In this document: positions 1 through 5,435 of the stretch, piece by piece | How positions within the stretch are numbered: position 1 is the stretch's first letter | How the letters are laid out: each line of letters begins with the position of its first letter | Source of the DNA: an uncultured Flavobacteriales bacterium | GTDB taxonomy: Bacteria > Bacteroidota > Bacteroidia > Flavobacteriales > Crocinitomicaceae | Direction: 5' to 3' | Assembly: GCA_946479985.1 (NCBI GenBank) | Contig: CAMLIF010000169.1 | Span: 1 to 5,435 of the forward strand | DNA length: 5,435 nucleotides | Made by a program: the position numbers and the translations under genes | The notes under the pieces: generated by a model | What the model was told of the DNA's origin: nothing | Databases searched by the model: none | The model's input: only the letters and a program-made list of their open reading frames with translations

Positions 1-45
1 CCACCGAGATCTACACTCTTTCCCTACACGACGCTCTTCCGATCT
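1..45 (+). other. Illumina P5/TruSeq Universal adapter remnant (sequencing artefact)
   Basis: These 45 bases are identical to the 3' 45 bases of the 58-base Illumina P5/TruSeq Universal adapter. They start at CCACCGAGATCTACAC and end at the ligation end CGCTCTTCCGATCT. Only the first 13 adapter bases are missing. Genomic sequence starts at base 46. The match is from memory of the standard adapter, and 45 matching bases leave no room for coincidence. This stretch should be trimmed and nothing in it annotated. It also shows that the left edge is a read or contig end rather than a natural boundary. Confidence 0.98.
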
Positions 46-868
46 CTTTACCGTCCATCAACTGACCATTGGTAAAAAACCCATCCATCCAAATTTCTTC
101 TGTTTTGGTAAACAGCTTATTCCATCCGTTTGGCTTAAATTCCAAACCTTTAGCTACCAAAGGATCTTTCACAACCGGCGGGGTCGAAAACCCTGTTTTT
201 TTCGGTGGTACGGATTGTTGTTTTTCCTTTTCAGTCTTTCTGTTTTTTTCCTTTGTCAAATTCGGTTTTGAAATTTTAACCGGGTTTCTGGCATTCAAGT
301 ATGACGCATAGACCGAATTGTAACAATTATGCAGCCATGAAAAATCAATAATCTTAGATTTCGAACTGGAAGATTCAAACGATTTTGTTACCCAAAATTT
401 ATAAGCATTTTCTTTAAACATTGAAGACGAAAAGAAAACCTGTCCGGCAACTATTTCCTGATCTTCAAAATTCAATTCACAGCTATAAATATGATTGGAA
501 CTGAAAATGCGATTGGAACGACGTAACGAATGTTTATTTGCACTCGCAATAAAGAGCTTGCCTTGTCTATTAAACCGGAAATACGTTCCTGAAGGTCTGT
601 TATCTGAATATTCTCCAACCAAACGGGGCGAATCTGTTTTTTCATAATAATAAATCCAAACTCCTTCTTTTCTTCCATTGACATATTTGCCTTCGGAAAT
701 GCGATCATTGTCGGTACTCTTTACAGGATTATTATGTGCATCTAAATACCAATAACCTTCCCTCTTGCCAAATTCATTGAATTTATTTGGATTATTAACG
801 TGTTCCTTCGCCATTAGGGATGAGGCGGACATCAAAATAAATGAAAGTAGTAAAAAGGTAAACTTCAT
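46..868 (-). CDS. Secreted MORN-repeat (YwqK-like) protein, C-terminus missing
   Basis: About 274 genuine residues are present, starting from the ATG at 868. Residues 1-20 are a signal peptide: Lys2, a hydrophobic core FLLLSFILM, and a likely cleavage after SLMA, so the protein is exported to the periplasm or surface. Three MORN-variant repeats follow: about 31-43 (GKREGYWYLD), 58-75 (EGKYVNGRKEGVWIYYY) and 85-105 (GEYSDNRPSGTYFRF). Residues 106-200 match nothing I recognise. Residues 201-240 are a Lys/Pro-rich linker. From 241 comes the motif GWNKLFTKTEEIWMDGFFTN then GQLMDGK, typical of Bacteroidota proteins labelled 'YwqK family antitoxin'. That motif normally continues beyond this point, so the gene is cut at base 46. 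The frame runs into adapter as EIGRASCRERV and stops at 11-13, which is artificial. MORN-type repeats usually mediate binding, and no enzymatic function is visible. No toxin gene is adjacent, so the antitoxin label should not be taken literally. It lies 192 bases beyond the end of accD, past a terminator, and is probably its own transcription unit. Confidence 0.85.
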
Positions 869-917
869 AAGTAATCGAGGTATGTTCAGTGAAAATAATA
901 GAATAATCTTTATTTTA

Positions 918-931
918 CTTGATAAATCAAG
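918..931. repeat. 14-bp inverted repeat upstream of the MORN-repeat gene
   Basis: CTTGAT-AA-ATCAAG is a perfect inverted repeat with 6-base arms and a 2-base spacer. It lies 50 bases upstream of the MORN gene start and could be a dimeric regulator's operator. The surrounding DNA is AT-rich, so chance is a real alternative. No specific regulator is suggested by the sequence. Confidence 0.3.
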
Positions 932-954
932 ATATTCAATTCGAAAATGAATAT
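932..954. repeat. Second inverted repeat (7-base arms) next to the first
   Basis: ATATTCA (932-938) is mirrored exactly by TGAATAT (948-954) around a 9-base spacer, directly abutting the preceding inverted repeat. In the 869-999 spacer I see no gene, no RNA gene and no convincing TAnnTTTG-type promoter. These two repeats are the only structure I can point to. All-A/T-rich arms make this weak evidence. Confidence 0.25.
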
Positions 955-999
955 TTATCGTTTTTCATTGAACATTGGTTTCCTGCGTTCGATTACAAT

Positions 1000-1039
1000 A
1001 AAAAACCCTGACTCCAATTATCATGGAACGTCAGGGTTT
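1000..1039 (-). terminator. Rho-independent terminator after accD
   Basis: Reading the minus strand, a 10-bp perfect stem (AAACCCTGAC at 1030-1039, GTCAGGGTTT at 1003-1012) is followed at once by a run of six T (1000-1005). The loop can extend the hairpin with TCCA/TGGA pairing (1013-1016 with 1024-1027), leaving a 2-base bulge and a 7-base apical loop. It sits 21 bases past the accD stop codon and so ends the fbaA-accD transcript. The plus-strand reading has no comparable T-tract and no gene to terminate, so it acts mainly in one direction. Confidence 0.9.
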
Positions 1040-1060
1040 AAATTTATTAGGCTATTACCG

Positions 1061-1906
1061 TTAGCTTCTGAAAAGCTTCAGTGAATGAGCCAGTTTCGAT
1101 CTTAATTCTGTTCTGTTTACAATATAATCCAGGAACCCGTGTTCTAATACGAACTCGGATGTCTGAAATCCTTCCGGAAGATCTCTGCCTATTGTTTCTT
1201 TTACAACACGCGGGCCTGCAAAACCGATCAATGCTTCCGGTTCAGCTATATTAAGGTCTCCAAGCATTGCAAATGATGCCGTAACTCCTCCAGTTGTTGG
1301 ATCTGTTAAAAATGAAATATAAGGTAGTTTATGTTTTGCAAGCTGTCCGAGCTTACCGGAAACTTTTGCCATCTGCATCAATGAAAAACCAGCTTCCATC
1401 ATTCGGGCACCTCCGGATTTAGAAATAATCATGAAAGGCGCTTTCAATTCGATAGCCTTATCAATTGCACGGGCAATTTTCTCTCCCATAACAGATCCCA
1501 TTGATCCACCTACGAAAGTAAAATCCATTGCCGCAATCACAAATGGCTGATTATCCAAATTACCATGCGCTGTTCTGATAGCATCTGTAAGTCCGGTGCT
1601 TTTTTGAGTTGCCTTGATACGATCCGTATATTTCTTAGTATCCACGAACTCCAATGGATCACCTGATGTTACGGCTTTATCCAGTTCAACATACTTTCCA
1701 TCATCAAAAATAATGGAGAAATATTCTTCCGAACCAATTCTTTCGTGATGCGAACAACGGTCACAAACAAATTGATTCTTGATCAAATCATCATGCGTAA
1801 ACAGTGTTTTACAACGCGAACATTTATTCCAAAGTCCTTCCGGAGTTTCTTTCTTATCTTTCGTTGAGGTAGTAATACCTTCTTTATTTCTCTTAAACCA
1901 ACTCAT
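1061..1906 (-). CDS. accD: Acetyl-CoA carboxylase, carboxyltransferase subunit beta
   Basis: AccD pairs with AccA as an A2D2 carboxyltransferase. It moves the carboxyl group from biotin on AccB to acetyl-CoA, giving malonyl-CoA, the committed step of fatty-acid synthesis in the cytoplasm. The 281 residues match the family's usual length (about 280-305). An N-terminal four-cysteine zinc ribbon is intact: Cys29, Cys32, Cys48, Cys51. The crotonase-like carboxyltransferase core follows, with [11 protein letters not shown] (133-143), SGGARMMEA (164-172), the glycine-rich [12 protein letters not shown] segment (202-213) and [20 protein letters not shown] (228-247). The start MSWFKRNK is typical for the family. 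The gene begins 13 bases after the fbaA stop, without its own clear promoter or Shine-Dalgarno sequence, which implies co-transcription with fbaA. It ends 21 bases before a strong terminator. No accA, accB or accC gene is in view. All key residues I can identify are present. Confidence 0.97.
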   Translation of the reverse strand: MSWFKRNKEGITTSTKDKKETPEGLWNKCSRCKTLFTHDDLIKNQFVCDRCSHHERIGSEEYFSIIFDDGKYVELDKAVTSGDPLEFVDTKKYTDRIKATQKSTGLTDAIRTAHGNLDNQPFVIAAMDFTFVGGSMGSVMGEKIARAIDKAIELKAPFMIISKSGGARMMEAGFSLMQMAKVSGKLGQLAKHKLPYISFLTDPTTGGVTASFAMLGDLNIAEPEALIGFAGPRVVKETIGRDLPEGFQTSEFVLEHGFLDYIVNRTELRSKLAHSLKLFRS

Positions 1907-1919
1907 AATACATTATTTC

Positions 1920-2987
1920 TTATAGAGTACCTACGTTATTCAAATCGTTAAACGACTGCTCGAGCCTTTTGATAAAAGTTAATTCTCCTTCACGTAACCA
2001 TTTACGCGGATCATAATACTTTTTATTCGGCACATCATCTCCTTCCGGATTTCCGATCTGTGTTCTCAAATAATCAATCTTGGAAATCATGTAATCTCTC
2101 ACGCCTTCTGTCAATGCGAATTGTAAATCTGTATCCAGGTTCATCTTGATTACTCCGTAACCGATAGCTTCTCTGATTTCTTCAACTGTAGAACCTGATC
2201 CGCCATGGAAAACAAAGTCAACCGGATTTTTACCCGTATTGAATTTCTCCTGAACGTAATTCTGTGAATTTAACAAGATCTTCGGTGTCAATTTTACATT
2301 TCCGGGTTTGTAAACTCCGTGTACATTTCCAAAAGCCGCAGCAATTGTAAAACGCGGACTTACTTTCAGTAATTCCTCGTATGCATAAGCTACTTCAGCG
2401 GGCTGAGTGTACAATTTTGAAGAATCAACATCGGTGTTATCTACTCCGTCTTCTTCGCCGCCGGTAATACCTAATTCAATCTCCAATGTCATTCCTATTT
2501 TACTCATACGGGCAAGATATTCCTTGCAAATTTCAATATTCTCTTCAATCGGCTCTTCGGAAAGATCAATCATGTGAGAAGAATACAAAGGACGTCCTGT
2601 TTTTTTGAAGTGCTCTTCACCGGCTTCAAGTAAACCATCAATCCATGGAAGCAGTTTTTTGGCGCAATGATCCGTATGAAGAATTACAGACACACCATAA
2701 GCTTCTGCCATTGTGTGTACGTGCATAGCTCCTGAAATACCACCGGCTATTGCCGCTTTTTCATTGATGTTTGACAATCCTTTACCGGCAAAATAATGCG
2801 CTCCACCGTTCGAAAACTGAATAATTACCGGAGAATTCAATTTTGCAGCAGTTTCCAATACTGCATTCACAGTACTTGTACTCGTAACATTGATCGCAGG
2901 CAAAGCAAAGCCTTTTTCTTTGGCTAATTTGAAAATAGCTTGAACTTCGTCTCCGGCTGCAACGCCAGGTTTAATTGTATGTGACAT
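1920..2987 (-). CDS. fbaA: Class II fructose-bisphosphate aldolase (zinc-dependent)
   Basis: This enzyme reversibly cleaves fructose 1,6-bisphosphate to glyceraldehyde 3-phosphate and dihydroxyacetone phosphate in glycolysis and gluconeogenesis. At 355 residues it is close to E. coli FbaA (359), and the motifs align with an offset of about three. HTDHCAK (104-110) holds catalytic Asp106 and zinc ligand His107. LEIELGITGGEEDGVDN (168-184) carries Glu171 and the active-site loop glutamates 178/179. His223 in GNVHGVYKPG and His261 in FHGGSGS are the other zinc ligands. GGSGS (262-266) and NLDTD (283-287) bind the phosphates and substrate. The overall pattern is that of the E. coli-type (class IIa) aldolase. 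The start at 2987 gives the expected N-terminus (MSHTIKPGV). AAGGA at 2990-2994 is only two bases from the ATG, too close for a normal Shine-Dalgarno. A candidate promoter lies upstream, and accD follows after 13 bases. Confidence 0.97.
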   Translation of the reverse strand: MSHTIKPGVAAGDEVQAIFKLAKEKGFALPAINVTSTSTVNAVLETAAKLNSPVIIQFSNGGAHYFAGKGLSNINEKAAIAGGISGAMHVHTMAEAYGVSVILHTDHCAKKLLPWIDGLLEAGEEHFKKTGRPLYSSHMIDLSEEPIEENIEICKEYLARMSKIGMTLEIELGITGGEEDGVDNTDVDSSKLYTQPAEVAYAYEELLKVSPRFTIAAAFGNVHGVYKPGNVKLTPKILLNSQNYVQEKFNTGKNPVDFVFHGGSGSTVEEIREAIGYGVIKMNLDTDLQFALTEGVRDYMISKIDYLRTQIGNPEGDDVPNKKYYDPRKWLREGELTFIKRLEQSFNDLNNVGTL

Positions 2988-3006
2988 TATCCTTGAATTT
3001 GGGCGG

Positions 3007-3040
3007 TAAAGTTAATCAAAAACGCTTCATTTTTGTCAAA
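3007..3040 (-). promoter_or_regulatory. Candidate Bacteroidota-type promoter for fbaA-accD
   Basis: On the minus strand TTTG (3037-3040) is followed after 22 bases by TAACTTTA (3007-3014). This is one mismatch from the Bacteroidota -7 element TAnnTTTG, and the spacing is near the upper end of the tolerated range. Transcription would start about 15 bases before the fbaA ATG. The TTTG lies inside a small inverted repeat, TCAAA-CGT-TTTGA (3036-3048). This is inferred from consensus and AT-rich DNA gives such matches easily. Confidence 0.4.
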
Positions 3041-3050
3041 CGTTTTGAAC

Positions 3051-3079
3051 AAAAAACCAGATTCCGTTAGAACGGTAAT
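3051..3079 (-). terminator. Weak hairpin plus T-tract at the end of the Omp85 gene
   Basis: On the minus strand ATT-A-CCGTT-CT-AACGG-AAT (3061-3079) folds into a short stem that includes the stop codon of the Omp85 gene. The stem has 5 bp plus 3 bp across a one-base bulge. Four bases later comes a run of six T (3051-3056). The stem is short and its loop tight, so at best this is a leaky terminator or attenuator. Together with the candidate promoter just beyond it, it suggests fbaA-accD can be expressed apart from the upstream gene. Confidence 0.35.
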
Positions 3080-5435
3080 CCAATACCGAAATGGATGTGC
3101 GGTCTGAACGGATTAATTTGAAACTTATTCAGCACCTCTTTGTAATTCTCTCCATAGATCTGTGTAGCTAAATCATTGTACTCGGTGTGCTTGTTAAAGA
3201 TCCATTTCGAATCGCCCGGAAGTGAAGGATTGAAGATAGGGACCCCGACATCAATTCGGAAAATGAAGAAACTGAAATCCAAACGTAATCCGTAACCCAA
3301 GTTGAACGCAATTTGTTTGTAGAAATCTTTTGTCAATTGACTTCCCGGACGTAAAACATCGTAATTGACAGTCCAGATATTTCCTCCATCTGCAAAAAAT
3401 GCATGATTCAGTACTCCCCCACCGCCAAAACGGTATTCTAACGATGATTGTAAACGAACGTCACCAATCTGGGTGGCTACAGCATTCGGATCTAATAAAG
3501 AAAGATAAGTTCCCGGCCCTAACTGCCGTGCTTCCCAGCCACGAACATCATTGGCACCACCACTTGAGAAAGAGTAATCATAAGGCAGAGATGTTTTTGA
3601 GTTCTTACCTGGCTGGCCATATCCTCCCATAATCCTGAATGCGAAGGAATGCTTTCTGTTGAAACGGATATTTGCAATATACTTTCCATCTAAAAGCCAA
3701 AATTGGGAATAAGGCAAACCAAAGAGTAAACGATGTCCCTGATCATCATATTGTGTATTATTATTTGAGATCATTGTTGGTAAAAAGTATCCTGCTAAAT
3801 CACCTGTAACGTTGAAGGTGGCCCTCAATTTTCTGAACTTCTTATTGTCCTTGCGAAGATTATCTATAGTAACCCCAGCTTTTACATCCTCCCAAATTAA
3901 TTGATTACTATAAGCGTTTTTCAGGAATAAATCGTTCAGTTCGTCGATCCGCTGAGTAAATTCATCTGTTTTACTGATCGATACAACTTTAATAACTGGC
4001 GCAATAATACCAAGCAAAAACGATTGTGTTTTACCATCACCCGCAGAAAATTTGTAATTCCAATCAGTTTGAACCAAAGTTCGTTTAAAATCTACCCGTT
4101 CCTGATAATTGAGGGAAACGGCCAGCTCCGTTCTTGGTTTTTGGCGTTTTCCCAACGCTGTAACAGGTACCGGGAATAATCCGGGAATATCAAATTTTAA
4201 CGATGGACCGAACTCAATTGTATTGAAAAAAGGTGCGTCTTCATCCGGGTCCTGAATAATTGTTGAGTTTTGTTCGAAACCGCTCCCGATAGAGAAATTC
4301 ATTTTAGTTCCTGTTCTCAGCAAGTTAATATTGGTATAGTTCAATGATGCGCTAATCCCGAAGAAACCGTTGACGTTGGTAGCTTTCGGCTGAAAACTGA
4401 ACGATTGCCGGGTTGCGGGTGCCAGATAGTAATGCACTTCAATTTTACCATTCCCCGGATTCTTCTCAAGAATCTTATAATCTACCTGGCTGAATATCCC
4501 GAGCTGCTGAAGGCTTGTGTATGAACGATCAATATAATATTCCTTATAGTAATTCGAGTTCTCTAAATAATTCTGACTTTCGATGAGAGCTTCGCTTACG
4601 AACATTTCACCGTTATAGTAGAAGTATGCCAATCGGAACGGATTTACCTCGATGGAATCCTTATAATTACCAAAAAGGTTCTTATTTACCTTGCTCTTAT
4701 AGTAAGTACGTTTTTCTTCATCACCATCCTGATGGTTTTCTGCTTTTCGAAGAAGTACGTCGTAATAATCCTTATCTAAAGTTGGTAAATATTTCTCTGT
4801 AGAAAAATCGATTTTGAGACTGTCCATTTTTTTCGAATAGTTCTCATAATATGTTGTATCGGAAATATGGAAATGAACCCCCTCAACCATTGTTTGACGG
4901 AACGGCACTTCATAAACTCTCTTTTGGGCATCTTCAACAAAACGGTTTGTAAGCCCGATTGTCAGTGTCATACGATAGTCGGCACTATTGTGCGTAAGCA
5001 TGGTATCGACCTTGTAGTAAACATTTTGCTCTGAAAACCCGTAGAATTTATGATCCAGCATATAAGTAGCGACTTCATAACGATATGCGTCGAGTTGATT
5101 TGCGTCATAAGGAATATAAACTCGCTTCGATTCAAGTACACCTAACTTGAATTGGGAATTCAAATCGTTGGCATCTTCTATTTTCTTTATAAAACCATTA
5201 AAATCCCCAAGCAGTTCTGGTGGGCATTTAAGTAAAACCGAATCTATAATGAATCTTTCTCCGGTTTGAACGTAATACGAACCCACCACTTTTTTCGTAC
5301 CAACCTTCTGCCCTTTCTTAGTCTTATAAATTGTGTCGAAGTGAGCTGAAACAATTCCGTTATAATAACCTTTCGATCTTAAATAGGCCTGAAACTGCTG
5401 TAAAGATTTATTCATCAGGGCAGAATCTGCAATAG
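3067..5435 (-). CDS. Omp85-superfamily outer-membrane assembly protein (BamA/TamA family, TamL-like), N-terminus missing
   Basis: Proteins of this family insert or assemble other proteins in the outer membrane. Numbering here counts from the Met at 5415, which is probably internal. The frame stays open to the window edge (IADSAL precedes it) and the sequence enters straight into a POTRA-like domain with no signal peptide, so start and export signal lie upstream. POTRA-like modules: about 1-62 (YLRSKGYYNG), about 100-170 (YRYEVATYMLDHKFYGF) and about 258-340 (NPFRLAYFYYNGEMFVSEAL ... LQQLGIFSQVDY). The 16-stranded-type barrel spans about 345-782, starting with NVNGFFGISASLNYTNINLL. The conserved loop-6 motif appears as DVRGW (623-627) in SGGANDVRGWEARQLGPG, with the Arg-Gly pair intact and Trp in place of the usual Phe/Tyr. 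The protein ends in FGIGLPF; a terminal Phe is the expected beta-signal. The Bacteroidota lipoprotein TamL is the closest family I can name, but its diagnostic lipobox would be in the missing part, so I give no symbol. The fbaA gene follows after 79 bases. Confidence 0.9.
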   Translation of the reverse strand, partial: IADSALMNKSLQQFQAYLRSKGYYNGIVSAHFDTIYKTKKGQKVGTKKVVGSYYVQTGERFIIDSVLLKCPPELLGDFNGFIKKIEDANDLNSQFKLGVLESKRVYIPYDANQLDAYRYEVATYMLDHKFYGFSEQNVYYKVDTMLTHNSADYRMTLTIGLTNRFVEDAQKRVYEVPFRQTMVEGVHFHISDTTYYENYSKKMDSLKIDFSTEKYLPTLDKDYYDVLLRKAENHQDGDEEKRTYYKSKVNKNLFGNYKDSIEVNPFRLAYFYYNGEMFVSEALIESQNYLENSNYYKEYYIDRSYTSLQQLGIFSQVDYKILEKNPGNGKIEVHYYLAPATRQSFSFQPKATNVNGFFGISASLNYTNINLLRTGTKMNFSIGSGFEQNSTIIQDPDEDAPFFNTIEFGPSLKFDIPGLFPVPVTALGKRQKPRTELAVSLNYQERVDFKRTLVQTDWNYKFSAGDGKTQSFLLGIIAPVIKVVSISKTDEFTQRIDELNDLFLKNAYSNQLIWEDVKAGVTIDNLRKDNKKFRKLRATFNVTGDLAGYFLPTMISNNNTQYDDQGHRLLFGLPYSQFWLLDGKYIANIRFNRKHSFAFRIMGGYGQPGKNSKTSLPYDYSFSSGGANDVRGWEARQLGPGTYLSLLDPNAVATQIGDVRLQSSLEYRFGGGGVLNHAFFADGGNIWTVNYDVLRPGSQLTKDFYKQIAFNLGYGLRLDFSFFIFRIDVGVPIFNPSLPGDSKWIFNKHTEYNDLATQIYGENYKEVLNKFQINPFRPHIHFGIGLPF

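Noticed and set aside
69..311. Plus-strand reading frame of 80 codons
   Set aside because: It is the antisense of the linker and C-terminal part of the MORN gene, has Phe-rich low-complexity translation (antisense of Lys codons) and no family resemblance.
472..708. Minus-strand reading frame of 78 codons overlapping the MORN gene
   Set aside because: It lies wholly inside the MORN-repeat gene in another frame. The MORN frame has clear repeat motifs and a signal peptide, so this is a shadow.
46..868. A toxin-antitoxin system built on the YwqK-like gene
   Set aside because: Only the MORN-repeat protein is present, it carries a signal peptide, and no toxin candidate is adjacent within the window. 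The label is a family name, not evidence.
765..950. Plus-strand reading frame of 61 codons
   Set aside because: Its first half is antisense to the signal peptide region and the rest falls in AT-rich spacer; no recognisable protein features.
871..996. GTAATCGA (871-878) and TCGATTAC (989-996) as flanking inverted repeats of a small inserted element
   Set aside because: Eight-base arms 110 bases apart are expected by chance at an appreciable rate in this spacer. There is no target duplication and no internal gene.
3399..3632. Plus-strand reading frame of 77 codons
   Set aside because: It is antisense to the conserved barrel segment with the VRGW motif; its translation has no family features.
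5413..5415. ATG at 5415 as the true start of the Omp85 protein
   Set aside because: The frame is open upstream to the window edge, the protein would start inside a POTRA-like domain, and no signal peptide or lipobox follows this Met.

Overview
The window reads as the end of a Bacteroidota contig, probably from a short-read assembly. The phylum call rests on four things: the protein types (a MORN-repeat YwqK-like secreted protein, a Bacteroidota-style AccD, a class II aldolase and a TamL/BamA-like Omp85 protein), an AT-rich composition, starts with no convincing Shine-Dalgarno sequence at normal spacing, and a candidate promoter of the Bacteroidota TTG / TAnnTTTG type. I cannot assign a genus.

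Layout: all four real genes lie on the minus strand, so they are read from right to left. From 5435 down to 3067 is a long Omp85-superfamily outer-membrane assembly protein (POTRA domains plus a beta-barrel) whose N-terminus lies beyond the right edge. A 79-base gap (2988-3066) holds a weak hairpin/T-tract and a candidate promoter. Next come fbaA (class II fructose-bisphosphate aldolase, complete) and, 13 bases later, accD (acetyl-CoA carboxylase carboxyltransferase beta subunit, complete). These two are probably co-transcribed, and a good intrinsic terminator at 1000-1039 closes the unit. A 131-base AT-rich spacer with two adjacent inverted repeats precedes a secreted MORN-repeat protein (start at 868), which is cut off at its C-terminal end.

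Bases 1-45 are not biological. They match the 3' 45 bases of the Illumina P5/TruSeq Universal adapter. The apparent end of the MORN protein (EIGRASCRERV followed by a stop) is adapter translation, so the genuine gene is interrupted at base 46 and its true C-terminus is unknown.

How the genes relate: FbaA (glycolysis/gluconeogenesis) and AccD (committed step of fatty-acid synthesis) are housekeeping enzymes, and the Omp85 protein builds the outer membrane. The cluster therefore looks like core growth and envelope functions. I found no mobile element, CRISPR array, RNA gene or credible new system. The most important observation is the adapter contamination and the false protein end it creates.
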